The notes under the pieces are model-generated. The model ran no database searches and was not told the DNA's origin. It worked only from the letters and a program-made list of their open reading frames with translations. Positions 45,560 through 56,100 of a DNA stretch of 58,382 nucleotides are shown here, piece by piece. Position numbers and translations under genes: made by a program. The stretch covers positions 1 through 58,382 of the forward strand of contig NZ_VZPF01000025.1 in the NCBI RefSeq assembly GCF_008801695.1, in the 5' to 3' direction. Source of the DNA: Pantoea stewartii subsp. stewartii (lineage in GTDB: Bacteria; Pseudomonadota; Gammaproteobacteria; Enterobacterales; Enterobacteriaceae). Numbering within the stretch: the first letter of the stretch is position 1; every line of letters starts with the position of its first letter.

Positions 45560-48500
45560 ATGAGACAACGGTTGCTGGTTGTGGGTAACGGGATGGCGGG
45601 CATGCACATGGTGGAAACCCTGTTGCAGCTGGTGCCAACGCGTTACGACATCACCGTGATTGGCCGTGAGCCGCACGGCAACTATAACCGTGTGCTGTTG
45701 TCGCCACTGCTGGCCGGGGAAACCACCGTTGCGCAAACGCTGATCCACGATCGTGACTGGTATCACCGTCACGGCATGACCTTGCTGGCGGGAGAGACGG
45801 TGGAACAGGTGAATGTCGCTGAGCGGACCTTACGCACCGACCAGCGCCTGCTGCACTGGGACCGCCTGGTACTGGCGACCGGATCGCAGCCCTGCCGGCC
45901 GTCTGTCCCAGGCAGCGACCTGCCGCATGTCAGCACCTTTCGCACGCTGCAGGATGTGGACACTTTGCTGGCGGGGCAGGGTCCGGTCGTGGTGGTCGGC
46001 GGGGGCTTTCTGGGTATTGAAGCGGCCGCCGGCCTTCAGGCGCAGGGGCGTCAGGTTACGCTGATTCATCGTCAGTCGTGTTTGCTGGACAGACAGCTGG
46101 ACGCCAGGGCAGGGGAATTACTGCTGGCTCAGCTCCGGGCGCGCGGCATTCGCTGTGAACTGAATGCCAGCCTTGCGGCGATCCGGACGGATAGCGTGAT
46201 CCTCCACGATGGCCGGGTGCTGGCGGCGCGGCAGGTGGTGATGGCCATTGGTGTCCAGCCGGCAATCGCCCTGGCGCAGGCCGCCGGGATTCCCTGCCAG
46301 CGCGGCATTCTGGTGGATCGCCAGTTGCGCAGTGCGCACGCGGGAATTTATGCCGTAGGCGAATGTTGTGAAATCAGCGGCGAGACCTTCGGTCTGGTCG
46401 CGCCCTGTCTGGCCCAGGCGAAGATTCTGGCGGCGCAACTGGCCGATCGGCCTCAGGCGGATTTCTACAGCGCGGCCACGGGCACCCGTCTCAAAGTCAG
46501 CGGCATTTCTCTGTTTAGCGCCGGTGACGTTCGCGAAGCCCCGTCTGTCATTAGTTTTGACCCGATCGCCGGGCACTATCGCCGCCTGTTCCTCAAAGAC
46601 GGCCGGCTGAAGGGCGTGCTGCTGTATGGCGACTGCCAGCAAAGTGGTGCGCTGCTGAACCAACTCCATAATGCCGGACCGGTTTCTGTGAATACGTTGT
46701 TCGGCCTTGATGAACCTGAAACGCAGCCGCTGGCTGCAGGAAACCCTGTGATGAGCCAAACGAAACCTGTATTAGCCGTGGTGGGTCACGGCATGGTCAG
46801 CCACCATTTTCTGGAGCAACTGGTCGATCGTAACCTGCATCAACATTATCACGTGGTGGTTTACGGTGAAGAGCGCTATCAGGCTTACGACCGGGTTCAC
46901 CTTTCCGAGTATTTCACCGGTAAAACGGCCACGCAGTTGTCGCTGGTAAGCGAAGAATTTTTTGCCCAAAACGCGATTGAACTGCGTAGCGGTTGCCGGG
47001 TAGAGGCGATCGATCGCCAGCAGCGCAGCCTGCGCGACAGCGCGGGCCGTGAGCTGGCCTGGGATAAGCTGGTGCTGGCCACCGGCTCGCGCGCCTTTGT
47101 CCCCCCGGTACCCGGCCATGACGGCGAGCGCTGCTTTGTCTACCGCACGCTGGACGATCTGGATGCCATCGCAGCCTGTGCCCGCCAGAGTCAGCGCGGC
47201 GTGGTGATCGGCGGCGGGCTGCTGGGCCTGGAGGCCGCCAACGCGCTGAAGCAGCTTGGGCTGGAGACCCACGTGGTTGAGTTTGCGCCGCGCCTGATGG
47301 CTGTGCAACTGGACGAAGGCGGGGCGCTGATGCTGCGGCAAAAGATCGACGCGCTGGGCGTGACGGTACATACCGCGAAGCAGACCGAACAAATTGCCAG
47401 CCAACCTGACGGCAGTCTGGTGCTGCACTTTGCCGATGGCGGCGAGCTGGCCACCGACCTGGTGCTGTTCTCTGCCGGTATCCGTCCGCGTAATGAGCTG
47501 GCCCGCAGTGCCGACATCAGCGTGGGGCCGCGCGGCGGCATTACCATCAATGACCATTGCCAGACCAGTGACAGCGACATTTATGCCATCGGCGAATGCG
47601 CGCTGTGGAACGGGCAGATTTTTGGCCTGGTAGCGCCGGGCTACCAGATGGCGCGAGTGCTGGCCGGGCATCTGGCGGCCGAACCCGCGCAGTTCACCGG
47701 TGCCGACATGAGCACCAAACTGAAGCTGCTGGGCGTAGACGTCGCCTCCTTTGGCGATGCGCACGGCAAAACACCGGGCAGCCTGAGCTACCACTGGGCC
47801 AATGGACCCAAAGGCATTTACAAGAAGATCGTCGTGAGCGCCAACAATACACGACTGCTGGGCGGCGTGCTGGTGGGAGACAGCAGCGACTATGCCACCC
47901 TCCTGCAAACGATGTTAAATGACATGCCGCTGCCGGCAGCACCGGAAGCGCTGATTTTGCCTGTATTAAATGGCGCGCCGGCCAAAGGGTTGGGCGTCGC
48001 TGCGCTGCCGGACAGCGCCCAGGTGTGCTCCTGTCATAACGTCAGTAAAGGCGATATCTGCCAGGCGGTGCAGAGCGGCTGTGGCGAGATGGCCAGTATT
48101 AAAAGCTGCACCAAAGCGGCAACCGGCTGTGGCGGCTGCGCTGCGCTGGTAAAACAGGTGATGGAGTTTCAGCTGGAAAACCAGGGCGTCGCCGTTAAAA
48201 AAGACATCTGTGAGCACTTCGCCTATTCCCGTCAGGCGCTGTATGACCTGATCCGTATCAATGGCATCAAAACCTTTGACGAGCTGCTGGCCAGCCACGG
48301 ACGGGGCTGTGGTTGCGAGGTATGTAAACCGCTGGTGGGTTCGCTGCTGGCCTCGTGCTGGAACGATTACCTGCTGAAACCGGCCCATTTACCCTTACAG
48401 GACACGAACGACCGTTACTTTGCCAATATCCAGAAAGATGGCACCTATTCGGTAGTGCCGCGCGTGCCAGGGGGCGAGATCACGCCACAGGGCCTGATCG

Positions 48501-49633
48501 CCATCGGCGAAGTGGCCGCGCGTTACGATCTCTATACCAAAATTACCGGCGGCCAGCGTATCGATCTGTTTGGTGCGCGACTGGACCAGTTGCCTGCTAT
48601 CTGGGAAACCCTGCTGGAAGCCGGCTTTGAAACCGGTCATGCCTACGGAAAATCCCTGCGTACAGTGAAATCCTGCGTTGGCTCGACCTGGTGTCGTTAT
48701 GGCGTGCAGGATTCTACCGCCTTCGCCATCGAGCTGGAGAACCGGTATAAGGGCCTGCGCGCACCACATAAAATCAAGATGGCCGTGTCCGGCTGTACCC
48801 GCGAATGTGCGGAAGCGCAAAGTAAAGATATCGGGGTCATTGCCACGGAAAACGGCTGGAACCTGTATGTCTGCGGTAATGGCGGCATGAAGCCACGCCA
48901 TGCGGAACTGTTTGCCAGCGATCTGGACGATGACACGTTGATCCGGTACGTCGACCGGATTCTGATGTTCTACGTGCGCACGGCGGATCGCCTGCAGCGT
49001 ACCAGCGTCTGGATGGATAACATGGAGGGCGGGCTGGACTACCTGCGTGAGGTGGTGATTCATGACAGCCTGGGGATCGCCGCCACGCTGGAACAGGACA
49101 TGCAACAGGTGGTGGACACCTGGCAGTGCGAATGGCAGACCACGCTGGCCGATCCTTCGCGACGTGCGCTGTTTACCGCCACAGTGAACAGCGATCACCC
49201 GGATGAAACGCTGCACTATGCACGCGTGCGCGGACAGCGCCAGCCCCACAAGGCCAGCGGTATTCCCCTGATGCATCTGCCCGCCGAACCCTGGAGCGAA
49301 ATCTGCCCACTGGAGGCCATCCCGCCAGAGGCCGGCATCGGGGCCCGTCTTGGCAGCGTCCGTATTGCTTTATTCCGTCTGGGTGATGACTGTTATGCGC
49401 TGGAGGATCGTGAGCCAGGCAGCGAAGCCAGCGTGCTGTCACGCGGCATCCTTGGCGATGTTGCCGGGGAGCCGGTGGTGATCTCTCCGCTTTACAAACA
49501 GCGGGTGCGCCTGCGGGACGGACAGAGCCTGGATAACCCTCAGCATCAACTGCGCTGCTGGCCGGTCAAACTGGAGGACGGCCAGGTGTGGGTCGCCAAC
49601 CGTCCGCTTAACCTGATGGCGCAGGCATCATGA
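45560..49633 (+). CDS. nasCB: Fused NasC-NasB: nitrate reductase electron transfer flavoprotein plus nitrite reductase large subunit
   Basis: 1357 residues in one frame. In K. oxytoca nasC and nasB are separate genes. Residues 1-397 are the NasC part: an FAD/NADH-dependent oxidoreductase (LLVVGNGMAGMH at 5-16, VVVVGGGFLGIEAA from 143) that passes electrons to NasA. From M398 (ATG 46751) begins NasB: another FAD/NADH module (VVGHGMVSHHFLEQL, VVIGGGLLGLEAANAL), a [2Fe-2S] BFD-like module starting at C823/C825, a sirohaem-[4Fe-4S] site with C1039, C1045, C1079 and C1083, and a C-terminal NirD/Rieske-like domain without the canonical ligands. NasB reduces nitrite to ammonium. At the join the +1 frame contains TGATG, the usual coupled stop-start, so the fusion may reflect a single-base change, a real fusion or an error. 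Confidence 0.88.
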   Translation: MRQRLLVVGNGMAGMHMVETLLQLVPTRYDITVIGREPHGNYNRVLLSPLLAGETTVAQTLIHDRDWYHRHGMTLLAGETVEQVNVAERTLRTDQRLLHWDRLVLATGSQPCRPSVPGSDLPHVSTFRTLQDVDTLLAGQGPVVVVGGGFLGIEAAAGLQAQGRQVTLIHRQSCLLDRQLDARAGELLLAQLRARGIRCELNASLAAIRTDSVILHDGRVLAARQVVMAIGVQPAIALAQAAGIPCQRGILVDRQLRSAHAGIYAVGECCEISGETFGLVAPCLAQAKILAAQLADRPQADFYSAATGTRLKVSGISLFSAGDVREAPSVISFDPIAGHYRRLFLKDGRLKGVLLYGDCQQSGALLNQLHNAGPVSVNTLFGLDEPETQPLAAGNPVMSQTKPVLAVVGHGMVSHHFLEQLVDRNLHQHYHVVVYGEERYQAYDRVHLSEYFTGKTATQLSLVSEEFFAQNAIELRSGCRVEAIDRQQRSLRDSAGRELAWDKLVLATGSRAFVPPVPGHDGERCFVYRTLDDLDAIAACARQSQRGVVIGGGLLGLEAANALKQLGLETHVVEFAPRLMAVQLDEGGALMLRQKIDALGVTVHTAKQTEQIASQPDGSLVLHFADGGELATDLVLFSAGIRPRNELARSADISVGPRGGITINDHCQTSDSDIYAIGECALWNGQIFGLVAPGYQMARVLAGHLAAEPAQFTGADMSTKLKLLGVDVASFGDAHGKTPGSLSYHWANGPKGIYKKIVVSANNTRLLGGVLVGDSSDYATLLQTMLNDMPLPAAPEALILPVLNGAPAKGLGVAALPDSAQVCSCHNVSKGDICQAVQSGCGEMASIKSCTKAATGCGGCAALVKQVMEFQLENQGVAVKKDICEHFAYSRQALYDLIRINGIKTFDELLASHGRGCGCEVCKPLVGSLLASCWNDYLLKPAHLPLQDTNDRYFANIQKDGTYSVVPRVPGGEITPQGLIAIGEVAARYDLYTKITGGQRIDLFGARLDQLPAIWETLLEAGFETGHAYGKSLRTVKSCVGSTWCRYGVQDSTAFAIELENRYKGLRAPHKIKMAVSGCTRECAEAQSKDIGVIATENGWNLYVCGNGGMKPRHAELFASDLDDDTLIRYVDRILMFYVRTADRLQRTSVWMDNMEGGLDYLREVVIHDSLGIAATLEQDMQQVVDTWQCEWQTTLADPSRRALFTATVNSDHPDETLHYARVRGQRQPHKASGIPLMHLPAEPWSEICPLEAIPPEAGIGARLGSVRIALFRLGDDCYALEDREPGSEASVLSRGILGDVAGEPVVISPLYKQRVRLRDGQSLDNPQHQLRCWPVKLEDGQVWVANRPLNLMAQAS

Positions 49634-52251
49634 AAACCACCTGTGCTTATTGCGGTGTAGGCTGCGGCGTCGAGGTCACGCAGTCGCAGAGCGCGTCGGC
49701 TCAGGTCCGGGGCGATGCCAGTCATCCGGCGAATGCCGGGCGGCTGTGCGTGAAGGGCGCGGCGCTGGGCGAAACCCTGACACAGGCCGGACGGTTGCTG
49801 CATCCTCAGCTTCATCACCAGCGCGTCAGCATGGAGGCGGCGCTGGATGCCGCGGCTGACGGACTGCGCAGGATTATCGATACGTACGGCCCGGAGGCGG
49901 TGGCTTTTTACGGTTCCGGCCAGTTGCTGACCGAGGATTACTATGTGGCGAACAAGCTGATGAAAGGTTTTCTCGGCGTCGCCAATATCGATACCAATTC
50001 ACGCCTGTGCATGGCCTCAGCGGTGACGGGCTATAAACGGGCGTTCGGCGCGGATGCCGTGCCGTGCTGTTACGAGGATCTGGATCAGGCCGAGGTGGTT
50101 ATCCTGGTCGGCTCGAACGCCGCCTGGGCTCATCCGGTGCTGTTTCAGCGCCTGAAGCAGGCAAAAACGCAGCGCCCTGAGATGCAGGTTGTGGTGATCG
50201 ATCCGCGCCGCACGGCCAGTTGTGAATTCGCCGATCTGCACTTACCGCTCCGGCCGGGCAGCGATCCGGCCCTGTTTTCGGGCCTGTTGCACTGGCTGGA
50301 ACAGCATGGCGGCATTGACGCCACGATGCTGCCGCATCTGGACGGTGTAGACACAACCTTACAGGCCGCGCGGCAGTGGGATTGTGCGACGGTGGCAGCC
50401 CATTGTGATATCAGCCACGACATGATCGCGGCGTTCTACCGGTTGTTTACCCGGCATGAGCGCGTACTGACCTTATGGTGTATGGGCATCAACCAGTCAC
50501 AAAGCGGCAGTGATAACAACAATGCCATTCTCAATGCGCATCTGCTCAGCGGCAAGATAGGCCGACCCGGCTGCGGCCCGTTTTCGCTGACCGGACAGCC
50601 GAATGCGATGGGCGGCCGGGAGGTTGGCGGACTGGCCAACCAACTGGCGGCTCATATGAGTTTCACCGCGGAAGACTGCGACCGTTTACAGCGTTTCTGG
50701 CGCAGTCCGCGTATGGCGCGTCAGCCCGGCCTGACGGCGGTCGATCTGTTCGACGCCATTGAGCGCGGGGCGATCAAAGCCGTATGGATTATGGGCACCA
50801 ATCCGGCGGTTTCGATGCCAGAAGGCAATCGCATTGCCCGGGCGCTGGCTGCCTGTCCGCTGGTGATAGTGTCAGACGTACTGGCGCAAACGGATACCAC
50901 CGCCTTTGCGCATATTTTGCTACCCGCGCAGGGCTGGGGGGAAAAGAACGGCACCGTGACCAATTCTGAACGCCGGATTTCCCGCCAGCGCGCGTTTATG
51001 CCCCCGGCCGGAGAAGCGAAACCGGACTGGTGGTTATTCGCCCAGGTCGCCCAGCGTCTGGGCTTTCATGAAGGTTTTGCCTGGACGCATCCGGCAGCCA
51101 TTTTCCGCGAACACGCGGCGTTGTCGGGGTTTGAGAACAACGGCCAGCGCGCGTTTGATATCAGCGGTCTGGCCGGGATGAGCGACGCACAGTGGGATGC
51201 GCTGACGCCGGTGCAGTGGCCGGTCAACGCCCTCTATCCCCAGGGTTGCGCGCGGCTGTTTAGCGACCGGCACTTTTACCATCCTGATGGTAAAGCCCGC
51301 CTGTTGCCACCGGCCACGCCGCAGCCCGTCGCGTGCAGGGCGGCGTATCCGTTATTGATGAACAGCGGACGGATCCGCGATCAGTGGCACACCATGACAC
51401 GCACCGGTCTGGTTCCCCGGCTCATGCAGCATTGTGATGAGCCGTTTGCAGCACTGCATCCGCAGGACGCACAACGCTATGGCCTGTGCGCAGGGGCACT
51501 GGCACGGGTGCAGTCCGACGCGGGCTGGATGACGGTGCGCGTGACACTGGACAGCGGTCTGCGACGCGGTGAGATCTTTGTCCCTATGCACTGGAACCGA
51601 CAGTTCAGCCTGCAGGGCACGGTCGGCGTGCTGGTGGCCTCAACCCGCTGTCCGGTCTCGGCACAGCCTGCCTTTAAACAAACCGCCGTACGTATCCAGC
51701 CGCTCCACACCCGCTGGCAGGGCTGGCTCTGGCAGCGCGACGTAAGCCCGCCTGACGGGCTGCGCTACTGGGCGCGTACACCCTATGAGGGCGCGCAACG
51801 TTTTAGCCTGGCCGGAGACGGTTCGCCAGAACAGTGGCTCACGGCAACGATCCCGCTGGACGGGCTGCAACGGCAAACCGCCCATGCGGCGGAACCGCAT
51901 TACCGCCTGCTGGCCTGGCGCAACGGAGAGCTGCAGCTGGCCTTTTATGCCGGCGCGTCGTTACCCGCGATCGATCATGACTGGGTTGCGCAGGCTTTTC
52001 GCCAGGCGCCGGCGAATGCGGCGGAACGGCATGCTCTGCTGGCGGGACAATCGGCACAACGTGCCGTGGCTGGCCGGACGATCTGTAGCTGCTTTGGCGT
52101 CGGAGAAAACACGATCTTACAGGCGATTAAACAGGGCTGTCACAGCACCCAGGCACTGGGTAACGCACTCAACTGTGGTACTAACTGCGGCTCCTGTCTG
52201 CCGGAGCTAAAACACCTTTTGCTTTCCGTTGCTGTACCGGAGGAAGAATGA
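49630..52251 (+). CDS. nasA: Assimilatory nitrate reductase catalytic subunit
   Basis: 873 residues. N-terminal [4Fe-4S] cysteines C5, C8, C12 and C40 ([18 protein letters not shown]), the molybdopterin domains ([51 protein letters not shown]) and a C-terminal [2Fe-2S] BFD-like module starting at C819 ([21 protein letters not shown]). Reduces nitrate to nitrite in the cytoplasm, with electrons from the NasC part. Overlaps the upstream gene and the downstream methyltransferase gene by four bases each (ATGA). Confidence 0.97.
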   Translation: MKTTCAYCGVGCGVEVTQSQSASAQVRGDASHPANAGRLCVKGAALGETLTQAGRLLHPQLHHQRVSMEAALDAAADGLRRIIDTYGPEAVAFYGSGQLLTEDYYVANKLMKGFLGVANIDTNSRLCMASAVTGYKRAFGADAVPCCYEDLDQAEVVILVGSNAAWAHPVLFQRLKQAKTQRPEMQVVVIDPRRTASCEFADLHLPLRPGSDPALFSGLLHWLEQHGGIDATMLPHLDGVDTTLQAARQWDCATVAAHCDISHDMIAAFYRLFTRHERVLTLWCMGINQSQSGSDNNNAILNAHLLSGKIGRPGCGPFSLTGQPNAMGGREVGGLANQLAAHMSFTAEDCDRLQRFWRSPRMARQPGLTAVDLFDAIERGAIKAVWIMGTNPAVSMPEGNRIARALAACPLVIVSDVLAQTDTTAFAHILLPAQGWGEKNGTVTNSERRISRQRAFMPPAGEAKPDWWLFAQVAQRLGFHEGFAWTHPAAIFREHAALSGFENNGQRAFDISGLAGMSDAQWDALTPVQWPVNALYPQGCARLFSDRHFYHPDGKARLLPPATPQPVACRAAYPLLMNSGRIRDQWHTMTRTGLVPRLMQHCDEPFAALHPQDAQRYGLCAGALARVQSDAGWMTVRVTLDSGLRRGEIFVPMHWNRQFSLQGTVGVLVASTRCPVSAQPAFKQTAVRIQPLHTRWQGWLWQRDVSPPDGLRYWARTPYEGAQRFSLAGDGSPEQWLTATIPLDGLQRQTAHAAEPHYRLLAWRNGELQLAFYAGASLPAIDHDWVAQAFRQAPANAAERHALLAGQSAQRAVAGRTICSCFGVGENTILQAIKQGCHSTQALGNALNCGTNCGSCLPELKHLLLSVAVPEEE

Positions 52252-53078
52252 CGATCGCGATCAACGCTTTAGATAAACTGCTGGCGCCGGAAAACGCGTC
52301 CAGCCCGGGCAAGGTCTGGCTGGTCGGGGCCGGGCCGGGGGATGTGGAGCTACTGACAGTCAAGGCGTTGCGTCTGCTGCAATGCGCGGACGTCGTGGTC
52401 TATGATCGCCTGGTCAGCGAAGCGGTGATGGCGGAAGTCGCCAGCAGCGCGCTCTGTATCGACGTCGGTAAACAGCCGGGTCATCACGGCCTGAAGCAGG
52501 CACAGATCAATCAACTGCTGGTGGATCTGGCCGCCAGCGGGCGCAATGTCGTGCGGTTAAAAGGCGGCGATCCCTTTATCTTTGGCCGTGGCGGCGAAGA
52601 GATGGTCAGCCTGCAGCAGGCGAATATTGTCTGCGAGGTGGTACCCGGCATTACCGCCGCCGTGGGCTGTGCGGCTGCCAGCGGTATTCCGCTGACGCAC
52701 CGTGACTGCGCCCAGTCATTGCGCTTTATCACTGGGCACGGGCGCAGCGGCGAACCGCAGCTGGATGCGGCGGCGCTGACCGCCACCAATCAGACGCTGG
52801 TGTTTTACATGGGGTTAAGCTGGAGCAGCGTGATTAGCGCCCGGTTACGGGAATATGGCCGCAGTGAGGCGACGCCTGTGGCAATCATTGAAAACGGTAC
52901 GCGCCGGGACCAGCGGGTGCTGATCACTACGCTGGCCGGGTTGCCTGATACGGTCGAACAGCAAAAACCGGTGTCGCCGTCGTTACTGATTGTGGGCGAC
53001 GTGGTGCGCTATTACCGTGCCGATCTAATGGCTGCCCAACCGCGCGAGACGGCGATGAGCGTGACGGCATCGCACTGA
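52248..53078 (+). CDS. cobA: Uroporphyrinogen-III C-methyltransferase (sirohaem branch)
   Basis: 276 residues, a stand-alone SUMT domain without the dehydrogenase/chelatase half of Cys[45 protein letters not shown] and [24 protein letters not shown] shortened motifs mark the family. It makes precorrin-2 for sirohaem, the cofactor of the nitrite reductase encoded upstream. Coupled to nasA, so extra cofactor supply is tied to nitrate use. Chelation would need CysG elsewhere. Confidence 0.93.
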   Translation: MTIAINALDKLLAPENASSPGKVWLVGAGPGDVELLTVKALRLLQCADVVVYDRLVSEAVMAEVASSALCIDVGKQPGHHGLKQAQINQLLVDLAASGRNVVRLKGGDPFIFGRGGEEMVSLQQANIVCEVVPGITAAVGCAAASGIPLTHRDCAQSLRFITGHGRSGEPQLDAAALTATNQTLVFYMGLSWSSVISARLREYGRSEATPVAIIENGTRRDQRVLITTLAGLPDTVEQQKPVSPSLLIVGDVVRYYRADLMAAQPRETAMSVTASH

Positions 53079-53112
53079 CGATGACGGCGTCGGGGGAAAA
53101 ATCAGGGACAGA

Positions 53113-53925
53113 CTATCCTGACCGGCGGGTCGGAGTGGGCGCAACCAGCACCCTGACGCCCAGCGCTTCAAAGGCCGCAATATGCGACGGGCTGATCCCA
53201 CTGTCGGTGATCAGATAGTGGATGTGGCTCCAGTCGCAGGGCAGGGCAAACATCGAGACCTTGTCGATCTTGCTGGAGTCCGCCACGACATAAACGGTAC
53301 TGGCGGAGTTAATCATCGCCATTTTCACTTTAATATCGGTTTCACTGGGAAAGCTCAGGCCCAGCCGCGGCGAAATGCAGGCGGTGGCGAGAAACAGCTT
53401 TTCTGCCAGCACATTTTCAAAAAAGCTGGCCGCTTTCTCGCCCGACGTTGACAGCGTCGGAAACTTAAAGGTGCCGCCTGTCAGCAACACATTAATGCCG
53501 GGCTCACCGCCCAGTTTCAGGGCGATGTTGACGGCGGTGGTCACCACGGACAGACGGCGAATGTGGCTGATGGCATCGGCAATCGCCGTCGTTGTCGTAC
53601 CGGAATCGAAAATCACCGTATCGCCATTTTCGATGTGCTGCGCGGCCAGACGACCAATGGCGTCTTTCTCTTCCAGATGCGTCTGACGTTCAAGCTGCAA
53701 CAGGCCGGTGTTCTGCTTGCCGGTCACCAGCGTTGCGCCACCATGATAGCGTTGTACAAACCCCTGTTTTTGCAGCATGCGCAGGTCGGTCCGCAGCGTG
53801 GCCTCGGTAAGCCCAAAGGTTTGGGTTAACGCTTTAACCGTTACCGTGCCGTCTTCCCGAATCATCTCTAAAATCTTTTCACGCCGCTGCTGCATTTCAG
53901 CTAACTGCTCAGTTTTGCTTTTCAA
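53113..53925 (-). CDS. DeoR-family transcriptional repressor
   Basis: 270 residues from TTG 53925, which has GAGGGA nine bases upstream and gives MKSKTEQLAEMQQRREKIL, the usual family start. ATG 53952 and ATG 53970 are in-frame alternatives. The N-terminal DeoR helix-turn-helix is VTVKALTQTFGLTEATLRTDLRMLQKQGFVQRYHGGATL in the first 75 residues. The C-terminal sugar-phosphate sensor has DTVIFDSGTTTTAIADAI and NVLLTGGTFK. Probably represses the divergent sugar genes. Palindromic TTTCG/CGAAA sites lie between. Confidence 0.88.
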   Translation of the reverse strand: MKSKTEQLAEMQQRREKILEMIREDGTVTVKALTQTFGLTEATLRTDLRMLQKQGFVQRYHGGATLVTGKQNTGLLQLERQTHLEEKDAIGRLAAQHIENGDTVIFDSGTTTTAIADAISHIRRLSVVTTAVNIALKLGGEPGINVLLTGGTFKFPTLSTSGEKAASFFENVLAEKLFLATACISPRLGLSFPSETDIKVKMAMINSASTVYVVADSSKIDKVSMFALPCDWSHIHYLITDSGISPSHIAAFEALGVRVLVAPTPTRRSG

Positions 53926-54033
53926 TCGAAATGCTCCCTCTTTTACTTGCATCGGGCTTCGTGCATTCACGCGCTGTGAAAGAGTTTACCTTGCCGGTTT
54001 CGCGTTGGCGAGTGAGCCCCGACTCTCTGTGTG

Positions 54034-54047
54034 TTTTCGAACGAAAA
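54034..54047. promoter_or_regulatory. Candidate DeoR-type operator 1
   Basis: TTTTCGAACGAAAA, a perfect 14-bp palindrome. TTCG/CGAA half-sites are typical of DeoR-family operators such as GlpR. Confidence 0.55.
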
Positions 54048-54166
54048 TGAATATGACTTATTGTCGCCTCCTGTCTCTCACCCTGTCACCGTTTGCACCG
54101 CCTGTTTCACGGGATCTGTAATCTGGATCACGGGATTTTAACGGGCTGTCGCTGCCTGAAGGGCAT

Positions 54167-54176
54167 TTTCGCGAAA
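54167..54176. promoter_or_regulatory. Candidate DeoR-type operator 2
   Basis: TTTCGCGAAA, a perfect 10-bp palindrome sharing the half-site of operator 1. Confidence 0.45.
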
Positions 54177-54221
54177 TTTGATCTTAGCCACATTAACCAT
54201 CAATTCGATAGCATATATTTT

Positions 54222-54231
54222 TTTTCGAAAA
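54222..54231. promoter_or_regulatory. Candidate DeoR-type operator 3
   Basis: TTTTCGAAAA, a perfect palindrome followed by TGA as in operator 1, 37 bases before the SDR start where it could block initiation. Confidence 0.5.
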
Positions 54232-54268
54232 TGATTGTGGGGAATTAAAAACCTGAGAGGACAGTCGG

Positions 54269-55066
54269 ATGAGCAGTGAATATGACGTTAACCTGCGTTA
54301 TGGCGTAGACAACAACATGGATCTCAGCGGCAAAGTAGCCGTGGTGACGGGCGGTCTGGGCGGCATTGCCATGGCCAGTAACGAGATGTTGTTGAAGAAA
54401 GGGGCTCGCCTGGCGCTGCTTTATCCGCCTTTTGAAGCCGAAAAAGCGGAACACCTGCGTGAGACGTTCGCCGGTCAGCCGGTGCAGCTGGTGTGCTGTG
54501 ATGTGACGGAACCTGCCGACGTTGAACGGGCGTTCGGGGAGGTGGAAAACCACTACGGACATATCGACATTCTGGTGAACTGCGCGGGCTATGTGATGCT
54601 CCAGCCGGTGCTGGACACCGAATTTGCGGAATGGCAAAAGCAGATCGCCGTCAATCTGACCGGGCCTTTTCTGTGCTCGCAGGCAGTGGCGAAACGCATG
54701 GTCCGGGCTGGCAACGGCGGCAAGATTATTAATATCGCCTCTCAGGCGGCCTCCATCGCTATCGACAACCATGTGGCCTATACCTCGGCGAAAGCTGGCC
54801 TGCTGGGTATGACAAAGGTGATGGCGAAAGAGTTCGCCCCGCACCGCATTAACGTCAATACCTTATCACCGACGGTGGTACTGACGCCCATGGGCGAAAA
54901 AGCCTGGCGCGGTGAGAAGGGCACAGAAATGAAAAAACTCATCCCCTTAGGCCGCTTTGCCTATACCGACGAAATTGCCGCCGCCGTCCTGTTCTTTGCC
55001 AGCAATGGCAGCGACATGATCACCGGTGCTGACCTGATGATCGACGGTGGATTCACCATCTGGTAA
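54269..55066 (+). CDS. Short-chain dehydrogenase, polyol/sugar type
   Basis: 265 residues. Classical SDR: VAVVTGGLGGIAMASNE nucleotide loop (the last glycine position reads A), NCAGY, the catalytic serine in IINIASQAAS, YTSAK (Y and K) and the C-terminal GADLMIDGGFTIW. With a sugar-type ABC transporter behind it, it probably oxidises a polyol or sugar alcohol. It recalls D-threitol/xylitol-type enzymes, but the substrate is not known. Confidence 0.88.
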   Translation: MSSEYDVNLRYGVDNNMDLSGKVAVVTGGLGGIAMASNEMLLKKGARLALLYPPFEAEKAEHLRETFAGQPVQLVCCDVTEPADVERAFGEVENHYGHIDILVNCAGYVMLQPVLDTEFAEWQKQIAVNLTGPFLCSQAVAKRMVRAGNGGKIINIASQAASIAIDNHVAYTSAKAGLLGMTKVMAKEFAPHRINVNTLSPTVVLTPMGEKAWRGEKGTEMKKLIPLGRFAYTDEIAAAVLFFASNGSDMITGADLMIDGGFTIW

Positions 55067-55120
55067 GGCGACCGGCCCGTCATCTTTTCCCTGCCACAAC
55101 GATAATAGCGAGACATCACC

Positions 55121-56056
55121 ATGAAAAAAACGACGTTGCTCTGTACTTCGATTGCCGCCTGCCTATTTTCCCACGCGGCGCTTGCCGTGGAAAAGGGCAC
55201 CATCATGATTTTGGTTAACTCCCTGGATAATCCCTATTACGCCTCAGAAGCGAAGGGGGCCAATCTGAAAGCGCAGGAACTGGGCTACAAAACCTCGGTG
55301 CTGTCTCATGGTGAGGATGTCAAAAAACAAAACGAGCTGATCGATGCGGCCATCGGCAAAAAAGTGCAGGGCATCATTCTGGATAACGCGGACTCGACAG
55401 CCAGCGTCGCGGCCATTAAGAAAGCGAAAGACGCCGGGATACCGGTGGTGTTAATCAATAGCGAAATCCCGGTAGACGATGTGGCGCTGGAACAAATCAC
55501 CCATAACAATTTTCAGGCCGGTTCGGATGTGGCCAACGTGTTTGTCGAGAAAATGGGTGAGAAAGGCAAGTATGCCGAGCTGACCTGTAACCTCGCAGAC
55601 AATAACTGCGTCACCCGTTCAAAATCCTTCCACCAGGTGCTGGAACAGTATCCCGATATGCAAAGCATCGCCCGTCAGGATGCCAAAGGCACGCTTATCG
55701 ACGGCAAACGCATCATGGACAGCATTTTACAGGCCCACCCGGACGTAAAAGGGGTGATTTGCGGTAATGGTCCGGTTGCGCTGGGCGCGATTGCCGCACT
55801 AAAAGCGGCAGGCCGCAACGATGTGGTCGTGGTCGGGATTGACGGCAGCAATGACGAGCGTGATGCGGTGAAAGCCGGGACCTTAAAAGCCACCGTCATG
55901 CTGCAGGCCCAGGCGATTGCCGCGCAGGGCATGACTGACCTGGATAACTACATCCAGAAGGGCGTCAAGCCGGAGAAACAACGTGTGATGTTCCGCGGCA
56001 TTCTGATCACGCCAGACAATGCCAAAAACGTACAAGATTTTAACTACAAGTCGTAA
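55121..56056 (+). CDS. Sugar ABC transporter periplasmic binding protein (RbsB type)
   Basis: 311 residues. Signal peptide to about residue 22 (FSHAALAVEK). The mature protein is a type I periplasmic-binding fold of the ribose family: IMILVNSLDNPYYASEAKGA, GIILDNADSTASVAAIKKAKDAGIPVVLIN, VICGNGPVALGAIAALKAAGR and VVGIDGSNDERDAVKAG. 54 bases after the SDR gene in the same operon. Ligand probably a pentose, hexose or polyol. Confidence 0.92.
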   Translation: MKKTTLLCTSIAACLFSHAALAVEKGTIMILVNSLDNPYYASEAKGANLKAQELGYKTSVLSHGEDVKKQNELIDAAIGKKVQGIILDNADSTASVAAIKKAKDAGIPVVLINSEIPVDDVALEQITHNNFQAGSDVANVFVEKMGEKGKYAELTCNLADNNCVTRSKSFHQVLEQYPDMQSIARQDAKGTLIDGKRIMDSILQAHPDVKGVICGNGPVALGAIAALKAAGRNDVVVVGIDGSNDERDAVKAGTLKATVMLQAQAIAAQGMTDLDNYIQKGVKPEKQRVMFRGILITPDNAKNVQDFNYKS

Positions 56057-56100
56057 TTCACGCGTATTGCGCCCGTCTTTACGGGCGCCAGGGAGAATGT

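Larger units (their letters stand above)
53926..54268. other. Divergent control region between DeoR-type regulator and SDR gene
   Basis: About 340 AT-rich bases with no gene. Contains three related TTTCG-CGAAA sites (listed separately) and a CCTGAGAGGA ribosome-binding stretch before the SDR start. Confidence 0.6.
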
